DNA of 64,000 nucleotides from Brugia malayi (taxonomy: Eukaryota > Nematoda > Chromadorea > Rhabditida > Onchocercidae): contig NW_025062479.1 in the NCBI RefSeq assembly GCF_000002995.4, positions 7,679,721 through 7,743,720 on the forward strand. Direction: 5' to 3'. Below, in pieces: positions 40,850-54,143 of this stretch. A program made the translations under genes and the position numbers. Under the pieces are notes generated by a model that was not told the DNA's origin, did not search any database, and saw only the letters and a list, made by a program, of their open reading frames with translations. How positions within the stretch are numbered: the first letter of the stretch is position 1; every line of letters begins with the position of its first letter.

Positions 40850-41724
40850 CAACAAAGCTTAGATTAATTTCGCTGGAATTATCCGTACTTTACATTTGTT
40901 CATTTAACTGAAAATTTCATGTATAATTACCAAAATTGTGAAGCAAATTTCTACACTGTCGTTGTTGCAAACTAAAAAAATATAAATATATAACAGTTAA
41001 TTTTTCTGTTTGAGGAAAATTTGAATTTGAAAATATCAACTAATCTTCCTATCAAAGCGAAATCGTTACAGAATTCTTCTAGACGATCTCATAGATCTGA
41101 ACAAACTTGAAAAAGTGTCGTTTTATCTTGTCTCTATTACCATTTTATCGTAATTTTTTGATTGTAAGTATTGGAATTACCTATCAGATTTGCCCGTCTC
41201 CCTATTTCTTGACAGTAAGATACCAAAGCTAATTTTCAGTCTTATTTTGCCGTTGCACTAATACCGACTTGGTTGAAAAGCTCTTACTAGAAAGTCAAGA
41301 TTATTTGGAGATTTAGTCATTATTGATGAGATACTACTTGAATTTCAAATCTCTTTATCTTTCAACGTTTGCTCACTATCAGTTTTTTAAAATTTACAAA
41401 ACATTGCAGACTGAAAATCTACACAGAAAATAGGATAAAGTATAAGTCAAAGTAAATTTGTGAATAAATTTATCCATTAGCAATTCAGGAATTGGTGAAT
41501 TAAGTAGAATACACAAAATGTAATAAATACGAAGAAAGCATTCATTCTACTCTTTGAGGTCCTATAATTCATCTGAGCATTAAAGATTACAAATACGACA
41601 TTGAAGGTAGTACGTAAGGTTTAATAATTCAAAAGTAATACATTGTTATCCTCATTACTGTAAGATAAGCCGTCAACACAATGCATAAAACAGGCATTTG
41701 ATACGTAAAATGCATAAAACAATA

Positions 41725-41749
41725 TTGTGAATAATTTCATTTGCTTTTA
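41725..41749 (+). repeat. 25-bp direct repeat, copy 1, covering the stop codon of the cysteine-rich gene
   Basis: Matches 41975-41999 at 23 of 25 positions (shared core ATAATTTCATTTGCTTT). The two copies start exactly 250 bp apart. This copy contains the reverse complement of the last coding codons and TGA stop of the minus-strand gene. Confidence 0.85.
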
Positions 41750-43659
41750 TACCAATTATCGACAAGAGTTTCGCTATTATCAAACCAAGCGATATAACCA
41801 CATGTTGCTTTACCCTCGAAACCAAACAGTGAAATCTGATCGCAACGGTCGCCACTTATTTCTGTTGAATTTTGAGCCTGAAGTGGTGCAACACGAAGCA
41901 GAATTTTACATTTAATCTTCCTAAACAATTTAATGTATGAAATAAAATAAATTGTATAGTTCGAACAAATATGGTTGTGGATAATTTCATTTGCTTTCAC
42001 ATTCATTTAATGTATAAACAAGTTCAGTACGAGGAACTTTTTGAAATCTGAAAATTTTTGATTGAAAGGAAGTGAAGAAATTGAAATATAAAAAAGTGAA
42101 ACGGAGAAAAAAAAGTGAAAAAAAAAAAGACAGTCGTTTAAAGCATAATGAAGAAATTACATGATAATTGAAATGATTTACGGAACATTCCAGATGACCA
42201 CAATGACCATGATTATCGCATCGACAGTAAATATTGTGCGCACTAAATGCACTCATCCAGCGACCACTCCACGTACATTCAGACGGATCACTTCTGAAGT
42301 TGGGAAATTGAAATTGTGAATTCAAAAAACAACAAACTGATAATAAGCTACTATTTAATTATTTTGATAGTCTTTTGATATAAAAGAGTGGTTAAATGGA
42401 ATTAGCAATGTGTAATTAGCAGAAATATTGGAAAACTTAATGGAGTATAGTGTTAATGTCTACTGGCATTGTATATTAAAATTTGCTTTTCTAACAAAAG
42501 AAAACTTACTTGCAGCAAAAATGCTTTTTAAAATTTCCACCCAAAATAGTGCTACATGGTTCGCCAAAACTTGGATCCGGTTTACAGACGCCAGCAAACC
42601 ACCAATTACTACAACGTCCATTGCTATTTCGGATGTAGTCATATTCTGCTTGACAGTGTCCACTACAAAATGGAGCTGTACCAAACCACTTACAGCCACC
42701 ATCCGAAGGATATGGACGATAAGTCATCGATTCCGTTCCTCAGCTATCATTCCTCAAATCAATTTTTTTCTTAGTTCAAATAACAGGTGCTTTCGGAACT
42801 TGAAGGGAAAGAAAATAACCTGAACAAAATAAAGTGAAAAAGTACACAATGCTAATAGAATCGACAATTTGGTTAAAATCTAAAAGTTTTGAGTCCAAAA
42901 ACCAGTTCTAACTCCAGAACATTAAAGTTTTCGAATTCGAAACTTTTGGCTGTTCTCGACTTCTACATCACGAGATATTCGTTTTCGTCTTACAATAAAA
43001 ACGCAATATCAGCAATGATTTCTGCATCAAAGTTGGATGCTTTTTCCGTTTACCTTATGAGAAGAGATCATACCGCTTTGTAATTGAGGCGAAGCATAAC
43101 TTAGAGAAATTCCTACCATTATGGGAAGATGATTTAAATTACCTTTCTTCCCGTAACGTCCTACTTTGTAGATATTTTCATTTACAGCAACCACTACGAA
43201 AACTGATAACAAACGTACCAATGATGTCATGCAGAACGGCCTCAATTACTGGCTCCGCGTCCTTCTTCATGCGTACATGTCTCTTCTCACGTTCTAAGCT
43301 TAACTTTGAGTAAGTAATTTCAAACGTCTTTTCAAAATTGATGAATACCCCACAGTCCAGTTAATTTATTTTTTATTTTGCATTTCTGAATGTCGTTTCT
43401 CCGCATGCATATTCAAATTTTATTTGAAATTTAAAATAAAAAGCATTTAAGAAAAAATCACAAGAATTTACCAATGATGCCAGTTACGAAAGCATTGACG
43501 AATGGCGTGCTCAGTACTCCCACATCTCGATACACTCTTTTCATTCTAATGCCTAAATAAAAATCGATTTAAAGACTGATTCCTAAAATACTTATTAATT
43601 TCTATTTCTCTTAATCATAAAAAAGACATATGCATACCAACTAACACTTCCCACTCCAT
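41737..43659 (-). CDS. Cysteine-rich protein, probably secreted, with a GTAPFC motif; 5' end uncertain
   Basis: I do not recognise the family. Minus-strand exons, in transcript order: (…)43659-43638, 43552-43472, 43293-43219, 42738-42510, 42293-42182, 41877-41737 (stop TGA). All junctions keep one frame, 219 residues from the ATG at 43659. The last three exons are firm. They encode CKWFGTAPFCSGHC, KPDPSFGEPCSTILGG, HFCCK, SECTWSGRWMSAF, IYCRCDNHGHCGHLECS and GDRCDQISLFGFEGKATCGY: about 18 cysteines in 160 residues, as in disulphide-bonded secreted proteins. The two exons before them (VYRDVGVLSTPFVNAF and RMKKDAEPVIEAVLHDII) are symmetric 1-1 exons without cysteine. The acceptor at 42739 is weak but is the only one that fits. 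A signal peptide would be expected. An ATG at 43818 opens MRSLFGLLALFILEQQCFQ in the same frame as the 43659 exon, but a TAA separates them unless a short intron removes it. Confidence 0.72.
41975..41999 (+). repeat. 25-bp direct repeat, copy 2, in the last intron of the cysteine-rich gene
   Basis: Partner of 41725-41749 (23 of 25 identical, same orientation). On the minus strand it reads as an open AANE-like stretch with the stop codon frame shifted, upstream of the real last exon. Confidence 0.85.
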
Positions 43660-44684
43660 TACAGTTTTAAACTGTTTGTTCCCTAATCTTATCAAAATCC
43701 AAAAACATGGATTTAAAAGTACTATTTAAGACTTTAAGTACGCTGTTGTAATTTGAGTTTCCTGAAAACATTGTTGTTCCAAAATGAAGAGTGCCAGCAG
43801 CCCAAACAGACTCCTCATTCATGATGAAAAAAAACACAGGGAACGACTGATACAGTGGAGTCAGTGACATAACCGATGGTACCTAAAATAATTCCCTAAG
43901 TATTGTACCAACCTTTAGAAAATGAAACAAACTTTAAAAAATGCTTGCTTGACTACGCATCACAAAGCAGCAGCTTGCTTAACCATCTGCTTTTTGCTTC
44001 CTCCGTATCGATTATTTACGATAAGATCAAAATTGCTTTTCATCAATTTTCAAAAAAGTGCTTAGTCGTTTAGATCAAAATAAGCTGATACTAAGCAGTG
44101 AAAGATTGCTTTCCGTAAAGGGAACAACAATTAGGGAAAGGAAATAAGAAATGGAAAATATAGACAGAAACAAGCGATCAATTTTAAGATATGTAATTAA
44201 TATAGCACGGCAGCAAGATGGTCAGTAACTAAATAATTCATTAGTTAAAGAAGGATTAGAAATCAGTGCTCAAAGTAAAGCAAATGACTGAAAAAATCAA
44301 AATGTAAAAGAAAATTAAGCATTAAAAAGCTAGTCGACCTCTTGACTGTGTCAGCTAAAAAAAAGATAAACGAGATTTTTGGCACTGCATTAAAACTAGT
44401 GAGACATTAAATATTTGACAAATTATACCTCTTTTTTCGTTTCTGATAAGTTTCAGTTTTTTTGATATAATTTAAGGGGAAGTAATAACAAATGTAGAGA
44501 AAAAATTCCAAAAAAGGAAATAGAACTTTTTCTATCAAAATCCGAAATCTCTAAGACAAATCTAACTTTTGTCAACTGATATGATGGCCGTTTAATCATA
44601 ACTGTCCAGTGGTCAGAAAAGTTGAATGTTTATGATCACCAAACTTTCATTAAAATTGTTAGTAGTGCAGACGAGTGCATTTTT

Positions 44685-44952
44685 ATGAAGGATATCTTTC
44701 TTCTAATATGTAAATGAGTTTCGTTCGACTTCAAAGCATTTTTTTAATGTAAGTATTTATTTAGCAGTCTCATTGGATGAAGATTACGTAACCTGTTATA
44801 CCATTAACAAACGTTGTACAAATAGTCTGATGGACGCTACAAACTGCAAATTGAAATGTCAGTTTCTAGAGCAAAAATTTGATATCATCGGGAATACATC
44901 TGACCATCTTGCCTGCTGGTCTCTTTTTCCAACGACTATCACCTCCACGTAA
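44685..44952 (+). CDS. Small cysteine-rich secreted peptide candidate
   Basis: Two exons, 44685-44709 and 44765-44952, separated by a 55-nt intron (GTAAAT…TTATTTAG), give 70 residues. The start MKDIFLLISVS is a short hydrophobic signal-like stretch. The mature part begins LDEDYVTCYTINKRC, continues TNSLMDATNCKLKCQFLEQ and ends ACWSLFPTTITST. The spacing is C-x6-C-x9-C-x3-C-x18-C. Five cysteines is odd for a disulphide-bonded peptide, so a sixth may lie in another exon. The stop TAA overlaps a possible donor (AC|GTAATA), so the reading frame may in truth be spliced onward. I do not recognise the family; small secreted cysteine-rich peptides are common in nematodes as immune, venom-like or signalling factors, but no function is implied. 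An in-frame upstream ATG (44654) would make a longer N-terminus. Confidence 0.5.
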
Positions 44953-46320
44953 TAAGAAGAGTTGAATTATTTTAGAACTAATAGTGCGAGGAAATGAGAG
45001 AAATTCACAGTTGCTGTTGTAAGTAGTAAGCATGTATTTATGCAAGAATCAACACATCAAAGTGAAAATTCGCACTCAAACGGAAAATTGGGATGAAGAG
45101 TGTGTTGCACTTTAATTTTTTTAATTTGATGAGGAAGTATAGTTAAGGATATCAAAGGGATTTGAAAAATGTGAAATAATGAATTTTTTTGAGAGAAGCG
45201 ATAAGCTGCTTTAACGCTATTCGATATGGATAACTATGAAGATATTTCAACTGTGAATTATCCAGATTTTATCCCTTCCTACCAACACAACAAGAACACT
45301 TTTTGTTTGGATTGACAAAGCAGTGTTATGAAGAATGATATCTCAGAGTGCAATAGTCTTCATTTGGAGGTAATAATTGCCATTGGTTTGGAGAATGAAA
45401 GAAAGGAATTTAATTTGCATGGGTGAATGTGAAGTAATGCAGAACTTCTAAGGAGTCAGAACGCTTCAATAATACGACTTTGGTTCGCATTTTTGCAAAC
45501 AGTTCAATTTGTAAATTGTAAATCGTCCATAATTCCAGTGAAAGTTACAAATAATTCAGAATTAAAAGCGTAAATTGTGAAGATGAATTAAGCGTTGAAT
45601 TCAAAGTTTACAGATTTACATGTTTCGGTAATGAACTTTAAGAAATGGAACTGAACAAAGTGGAATAGTTATGCGGAATACTTCGAAATAGACTTTAAAT
45701 TATATAAGCACTGTAGGGAATAAGCCGCTTCAAGCTCGTTCCATTTTTTTTGAACATCAAATAAGTGCCATATTCCGGTTTGTCACTGTCGATTAACGCT
45801 TGTTGGAAGTGTATGACAGTGTATAGACGTACAAAGTGGAAGATGATCCCATACTTGATTATGAAATCATCTACCATCAAACAACAGTTGATACTGTTAA
45901 TAAGTAATTTAAAACACCTGGCAGTAAATCTAATGTTAAGATCAAAATAATGAGGTCACGCATCTGTATGAATGATTCATATTGAAATTAATCTCGTTTG
46001 TCTGTCAATCCCTATTCGAATGATAACTGCAGTGGAAGTAAAACGAAAAATTTCCCCTTTTTTAAATTCCAAGATTATGCTAGTAAACTCAGTCCGTTCC
46101 TCAGTATACACTATCGGTTGATTCTTCAGACAGCAGAGCTGTTTCCGGAGTCCTATTTTCAATTTTAATTTCATTATAATTAAATGAGTAACTATAAAAG
46201 GTGGTAATTGACACAAATAGTAAGCATGTCACAGTCATTAAGGATTCACTAATCCATGAATAAATGAAAATGAAAAGCCTTCTTCTTGGGAGCGGCTGAA
46301 AATCAAATGAGAACGTGCCG

Positions 46321-46367
46321 TGTCTGTCTGTCTGTATTATGTCTTTTATGTGTGTGTGTTTGTGTGC
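46321..46367. repeat. (TGTC)n and (TG)n microsatellites
   Basis: TGTC tetranucleotide repeats at 46321-46335 followed by a TG run at about 46349-46367, within a GC-richer patch. Confidence 0.9.
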
Positions 46368-48886
46368 TGTATTTATATCTATGCTATATGTATTTATATC
46401 TGAAAGGCAGTACACGTGAAAAAGATGAACGATGATAGAGATGGGATCGGCAATCTAGCGCCGAGATATTGATGACTCATTGATAGGGAAGACGACGAGG
46501 GCACTAATGTTATTCGAAAAGGAGGATAGGAAAGGTATTTGGTAGTGTCGTGATTTTTTTGATTTCTTCATAAAATATTAAATACTGCCTCTTTTCGTTT
46601 GTTAGCTGATTTGATTCGTATCTTGAAAAAGTAATCTGGTTTTGCTCAAATCCTCGGAACATTATACTAATTTTTAATTGGCACGTAAGTAAGAAATTAG
46701 CTGTATGATAAGAGAAGTCTTGTTAAATTGGTAAAATTGCACGTGCAAAAAAATTAGCCTGAAAGTGTACATAAAACTGAGAAATAATGAAGGTTGGAAT
46801 TTTAGCAAAAGTCATAATCAGATATCTATGCAAGTATATCAAGTCATATTGAGAAGCTTGAACGTATAGAATACTTTGTATGTTCGATCATGAAGGATTA
46901 CGATGTTTTGGTTTTTCAAATGATTTTTGTTCTTACATGGTTATATGATCTTAAAATTTCTGAAGGGCTGGTATTTTATTGCTTTAGCTTTTTGGAAAAT
47001 TGATTTTTTTGTGCGGAGTATTTCTAAGTATATTTTCATATTCCCAAAAATTTGAACAGTAACGGACTTCAAGTGTATGTATAAAAATAACTTTAGATAA
47101 TCTGCACATTCAGAGTTATTCAGTGTACTTTTCACAATCATTAGCACATCATTCATTGTATATAAAGTGTCCTGTGGACGAATCAAGCTTGGGTTGAAAA
47201 CTTTTTCCTGCAGTTGATATTATTTTAATACCCTCTGCAATAAATGACAATAATACAATACTAATTTGACTAAAAATAATTTTAAAAGGACTAAAATAAT
47301 TTTAGTTTAAAAAAATCAAACTGAAAAGCAAGTTTATTTGATCATAAAAAATGCATTCAGTAAACATTCAAAAAACACTCCTAGTCAACGACACTATGAA
47401 ATCAAAGCACAGGATTCTAGACTAAGAGAATGCAATAATTTAAAAGGTGTTTTTTTTTTAACTTTTGTACAATTAGTCTTTTAAAAATCATCTGCTAGTC
47501 AAAATTGCTTTTCTTTAAAAAAAAAAAGTTTAATTTACCTAATTTTGAATTCTAAAATAAATCAGAGCCTCTACTATTGATGATAAAAATGTTTCAACTG
47601 GAATTTCATTATCATAAGCAAATGATCACCAAAACCAGGGCTAGAGCCAAGTATATTCAATAAGCGTCTCTGTCTCTGAAAAAAAATAAATTAGTGGATG
47701 CAATCTTAATGTCTTATGTCTACTATCAGTGTTTTTAGTTTATATTCTTTATTTGCAACGTTATTTCTTTCCTGCATATATACCTTTCCACTAGTGACGA
47801 GTATCTTTCAAGTTCCATATCTAACATATATTTTACATCTTCTATAAAAGTCATGCCATAAATTGATTCTTTTTCTCACTGCTAGCACGGCTTAAATAGT
47901 AATTTAACAGTATTAGTAACTTTTTTAGGGTAGCGCTATTTGCTAACAATGTTCAGTTAACGGTAGTTCAAATAATAATTCACTGGCAATTAATTAATGG
48001 GAAAATATAACTGATTGATAATCAATCTAACTGATTAGTATTAGAAAATCAACCACATCTGTTTTTAATGCGGCCTAATTTTTTATAATTAAAATTTTCT
48101 AGTAGATAATTTGAAAGATTTAGAGAACAGCAAATTTGAGCATACTTTAGCAATTTCCTTTCAGTTTCTTAAAATGCTAAAAGCTTGAAAAATATAACTT
48201 CCAAGTACAAAATATAACCGACTTTTTACTACATTCATTAATTACAGGAATTCTCAAATTCGATTCTTGAATCATTTTTGTTGCCTTATAATAAAAGATT
48301 AAAAGTAGCGCTGTACAGAAAAAAAATCTGGAGCTAATTTAACCAAACCAAATTTTTTTATTAACTTCTTATGTGATACAGAAATGTAAAGTAACAAACC
48401 ATCCATCCATGAAGCAATCACGACAAAGTACTTTCTTCTTCAAATCGTAAACGATCGTATTCAAAACATGTGAAGCAGTTTGATATCAAATCAGGATTCT
48501 TATAATACTATAAATATGAGTCAAATGCAATTTTTCTTCTACCTTAATTTTAAGTTTTTCAGGAAGTTCTTTGATAGGACATCATATCACATGTATCGTG
48601 TGGAACTGTAATATTATATCACCTGTTGCATGTAGCATATTTTAAGAATGTTGTGAAGATACCACGTCCAACAACTTTCAAGCCAGAAATTATTCTTCAG
48701 ATCTTAAAATTTTTAAGTGCGCACAAAGTAAACAATACAAATTAGAAGCGTGAATGAGTCTGAAAGTTTGAAAGTCAAGACCAAAATCAACAAGATTTGC
48801 CTCGTTACAGTTACTTTTTAGTTTGTTAAACAGAGTTCAGCAAATAGTCACACTAGAAATGCAAAATATAAACTAAGGAAATGTAA

Positions 48887-48888
<2 letters not shown>

Positions 48889-48920
<32 letters not shown>
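48889..48920. repeat. (AT)16 dinucleotide microsatellite
   Basis: Sixteen uninterrupted AT units in the gene-free stretch, flanked on both sides by near copies of AATGTAAGT. Confidence 0.95.
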
Positions 48921-48923
<3 letters not shown>

Positions 48924-51900
48924 AAAATGTAAGTTATTTTGATAACCAAAAATCTTAATTCAGAAAAATTTACTACAGATTGAAACCATTTGCTTCGTTT
49001 CTAGCGTGAATTCGCGACTCAGTTGTTTTCATTTGTTGTCATTTGTAACGCTTAATTTGCCAAGGGAAAATAATGCTACTATTGCTGTGCGTTCATCGAG
49101 TATTCTCATAATTGTTTTTGTTTCGCTATATGATCATCTTGTCAAAGCAAAAGTAAAAAATATGTTTCGAAATTTCGTCTATAATGCTTGTTCCTTTCTT
49201 TAACAGACTAAACTGAAATATGAGTTATGAGGATTGAACGATATATTCTGAATAAAAATATTTCTAATAATATATACACATCGATCAATGCAGCTTTGAC
49301 AATGCCAACAATAAGGCTCTCACATGTAATATTACGATTTGGATACTACAAACCACTGGCGCTCAGTAAAGCATAGGACAGTGATGATTGAATGTTAAAA
49401 AAGTGTTTCTTGCTTGTGTCTTTAATATTTAACACAATCGATCGATTATCAAAAATGATGTCTTAAAAATTGAAAATCTTATAAGTCTATTACAACGAGG
49501 TTTGTTTAATAAAATGAAGAATCCGACTGTATTTAGAGCCGAAAAAAGGGTGGACTTTATATTCAAGCTGATAAATCTATTGTGTTCATGAAGAAAGTTT
49601 ACGTAATTGCACTTGCAGTTTCTACAGCTCTCCATCAAATATAGCAAAGAAGGTGGTCTCCAATTTTTTCGATTGCCGTACCATTAATACAATTACTGTA
49701 CTTTTTGCGAAAAATAGGAAAGCATCATTAAATCTTCGAAATACTTTTCCTAATTTTCTGATGAAGTTAAAAGTGCATTTAATGAGCCATATAGTTTCTG
49801 CAGTTGTCATACATTTAAATATTAGACCTATGTTTCACATTTCAATCTGATATATATTTTAGTGGATTAGAATAAATAACAGTGTGATATGTCAGTCTAA
49901 TATGTAAACATACGGATGCTTTGTCAACGCTTTCAAAATATTTAGAAGACAAGGATTTAAATAAGATGTTATCTGGAATTGGAAATATAAGTTTAAATAT
50001 TTAGATATATTTAAAAAATATAAAAAAAGACCGTGTCAAATGAAACATGTGTTGACTGGTAAGCTTACATATGGAAATGAGTCGTTCGGAAAGTTTTATT
50101 AAGTCATCGGCATGCAGTAGCTTTGCTGCATTGTTATTTCTTGTGGATATTTCCTGTTCATCGCTGGAAAGCGTACGTACGAAATTTTTGCACCCAATGC
50201 TGTACTCTGCAGTTTTAATTATTAACTTGAAAATTCAGCAGAAATGAAATTTATCTTCCGCATCAGTATAAAGGAATTATTTGAATATTATCTAATCACT
50301 TTTAAGGCTGTCCTTTGTCAATAATATGAGCTGAATTCTGGATTCCTGTAAATGGAAATCTATGCGATCGTCTCCATTTCTGATCTATATTTCGCTTTTG
50401 ATCTTCTAATGAAAAGCCAGAAAATATAATTTTTTGCTTCCTATCTATACAATTTTGACGGAACATTTAAATAGATATCAAGAGCTTAAATTTTCTCATA
50501 TTTCATTCATGCTTAATAAGAAAGCGATGACATCCTTTTTGAACTTGAAAATCTGAAAGATAGACTATAAAAATTCTTAGATCATGAACTGTCAAATCAT
50601 GAGTTCCTCAGTGTTATAGCCCTGTTGTATCAAATTTAACAGCTTTGTTGATACTTGATTTTCGGCTTCTATCGTTTTACCTGACCATATTGTTGATTAG
50701 TTGTTGTATGATGAAAAAAAAACTCCGAAAATTTTATAACTTTCAGTAAACTTCTCGCTGAATATACCAGTTGTTTTATATTTAAAATATAATATACAGA
50801 TATAATAATTAACTGAACAGGATAATTTGTTCATCAAAAAATGCAGGAATTCGGGTCGGGTATACGGCTAGCACAATTTGTGCGACCTAACTGCAGAACA
50901 AAGTTTTTCCAGCATTTGCTTACTGAGAAAATTCAATAAATCTTACTTGAACAGTTTTTTTTTTTTTTTTTTAATATATAATATTTGGTAGCTTTGCTTA
51001 GCCTTCTTTTTTTCTTCCGAAATATTGAAAATTTGAAAAAGTGGAATAAAGGACACATGCAAGACATTAGAATGATTTCGAAGAAGTGAATGAGCAATGT
51101 GCGTTCTCCTTTAAATAGTATTTATTTGGTGACACAATCCAAATTTCATGGATACTGTCAAAGTAAACAATTGGAAAAGCCTTAATCATTCTAGCTGATT
51201 GTTAAATCTTAAAACAGGGAACTAACAGAAAAAAATGAAATTAGAATTGATGAGCTGATACTGTTTGTCTCTCACTATTCATTCTGAACAACTTATTTAA
51301 GACATAGAAAAAATAGTAACGATTTCAAAAAATTAGTAGCAGTACGGTGAAATTATTAAGTGAAGCATAGAGATTCTCGAAACATATTATTCCTGCTGAT
51401 GTAAAGGACATGAGGAATGATAATAGCAAGAAAAAAGAACTCCTATTTGTTGAAAACAAAAACAAGGCCGAAAAGAACAATAGAAATGGGTATGTATAAA
51501 CAGGTGATGATAGGACAGTTGGGTATCAAAAACAAGCGATAAAAGGAGATAGACATTGTTGAAAATGCCAATTGTGCAAAGCGAATAGGGGCTATAGTGG
51601 TTGCAGGCCTGGAAATATTGACAGGGGAACGAACATTAAAATCAATATCGAGGGTTGGAGAAGAAAGCTATCTGATAAAAAGAACGAACTAAGGTAAAGA
51701 AACATTTTACTTTCAAAATGATCTTTTTGAGACTATTGTTTAGTTCCTTAGATATCAGAATTTTCGAAATTATTAATTTTAATTAAGTTCTTCATAAACA
51801 TCTATAAATTGTTAAGGTCTATATTCTTTTTCTACCTTCGTCCTACTCAACAATTTATGGATGTGATATATCGATGATAAACCAAAAATAAATTTAATGA

Positions 51901-54143
51901 TTTCTCCTACAGGTGGTGTTTGGAAAAATTATTTTTCAGGGAATATACCGAATTTCAAAATTATCCTAGTTTATTATACTAACATCTTTTTCACAAAAAT
52001 GGAACTGCAAGCTTTTTAGATGAAGTAAATAAAAATTAATTCAAATTCGCCATGGTGTAAAATGAATAATTAAATGCATATCTGTTTGTTTATATTTAAT
52101 CTTCATTATTATTAACGAAGTTGAAAGAAAGCTTGGTGAGTCAACTATCTGTTTGTGTTACCACATACATTAATGTATAAGATGCTTAGTTTGAGAACTT
52201 TTGTTTTCAAAAAAAATTCGAGATTTGAAGAAAGAAAAATATGCTAATAATTCAAGGGAATGAAATGAGATAATAAACAAAATATATAATAAAGTGCGAA
52301 ATGATGACAAAAAAGCTTCATAACCTTTAGACATATTTAGCTTTGTAACGTTCAAACACCTTGTAGAAAAAAACTTCCATTTTTGCCCGATATTTCCTTG
52401 CTAAGAGTCGTTAAACTAACTAACTCCTTATTCAAAATAATGGAAGCATTCCGAATTTTTTTTTTTACTACAATTATGACTTGATTCAAAAGCCTTTTTT
52501 GGGTATTTTGTGTTCAAACTCCGTTAAAAAATTACTCCACTGCTTCTTGATTACAGCTTGCTCCCCACTAATTACTTTGTTATTCAATATCATTACTAAT
52601 CGTTACAATTATCACCAGTCACAATTTTAAGCATCGCTTGAATTAGTTCTTGTTAAGTTCTGTTAGTGCTGTATCTACGATTGGCTGAGATTCTACATCA
52701 CTGAAAATGCAATGTATCGACCGGTGTTAAATGTGCTGGTGGCAACGACGACGGCGATACTGCTGCTAGAATGATGTGTGCTTCATTGGTTCGTTTGGTT
52801 CTGCTCAACAATTGCCCAGCAAAACCCATACATTAAGAATCGGGCACATACACATATTTATACTTACACATGTATGTCGTGTCTCCCGATATTCCTGATG
52901 GCCATGAAATGACAGCACCTACCCACCGATCCTTCCTTCCTACATTTAGCCTTATTCCGCTAATATTCATCATTCTTGGCTTCATGTGTATCAGCAACGG
53001 CATTTCATCCTTTATTTATTTTTCCTTTTTGTTTTGCAATCATTTCCAAAACTTAGTAGTAATTTTTATTTTCAAGAGTTCGCTGTTGGTGAGCAGCAAA
53101 GCGTAGTTTCTCCCGCACCCTTTCTGCGGTTGTTAGTACGTACAGTTAATGAATTTAGCCATATCTCAGGCTAGCTAAAACCTCTCACTCGGTTACACAC
53201 AACATAAACATTTTGCAAAGACAAGTTTTGGAAGTTTCAACAGTTTGATAGCGGAAATTTAGTGCTAATTCTCAAAATACTTGTGGTCATCTATTTTCAT
53301 ATCGAAAAAGCTTGTCCTTCTTTTAACAATTAAAAAAAAAGATGATTAAATCTTAACAGAATTATGAGGTTCATGAATTACTTTTCAATCGCTGTCGAAG
53401 ATTCTGCGTAATAAAGAATGAGAACGTTATTATGTTTTCTTGCATTTGAATGCTTAAGAAAAAAAAGGCATTAAGTCAAGAAATGAGAATAAGTATAGCT
53501 GGAGCTAAAAAGAGTTTCCAAAAGTAAATAAGTTAAAAAAAGATCATTTATGTGTTTCCTTCTTGTGAAATAATTGTCTTTTTCTTTGAAATGGAAATAA
53601 CGATCAGGAGGTTTGATATCTGTTTATATCTTAAAAATGATGAACTTCCTGATGTCAGATTGTTGGATTTTTTCTTTTTTTTTTGTTTATATAAGATTTA
53701 AAAATGGCAGCGATATTGGATGACATTCTCTTCTTTGACATGCTTAGCTTATTTGTGAAAATACACATATGGGTTTTCGTCTTTCAGCATTTGTATCTTC
53801 CCTCGTTAATTAGCAATTTGTGGAATTCATTAATTGCCGAGACGTAAGTATTTAACTCATTTTTAACTTCAGTTGATCAATTAAATCTTTAGAATGTGAG
53901 ATTTTAACATGCCCGCGCATAGTACTGATCCTTCAAGCACTGAAGAGCCATTAAAGCCTACAATGATCACAACAGCGCTCTAAAAAGTTAAGAACGAGAC
54001 AACGCAGAGTGACACGAAAACTTCACTTTTTTCATAAATAATTCTTGTGAAGATAAATGACAGTAATTGTATGACAATGATGATTGTTTGCAATTAGCGC
54101 TCATTGCATATGAATACGGTAATTGTAGTGTGAATACTATTAG

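Larger units (their letters stand above)
38054..41736. other. 3.7 kb convergent intergenic stretch
   Basis: Lies between the 3' end of the plus-strand ORP gene and the 3' end of the minus-strand cysteine-rich gene, so it should be the two 3' UTRs plus spacer. It holds an (AT)19 tract and a nested inverted repeat (40773-40849). Open frames around 39207-39589 on both strands show no splice context or recognisable protein. Confidence 0.6.

Noticed and set aside
45695..45950. About 80 open codons on the minus strand and 61 on the plus strand.
   Set aside because: Expected by chance at this base composition; no phase-matched neighbour and no motif.
52690..53170. GC-richer patch with an ATG opening MYRPVLNVLVATTTAILLLE (signal-like) and a later open frame.
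   Set aside because: The first frame stops at once without a donor; the patch is better read as possible promoter or 5' UTR DNA.
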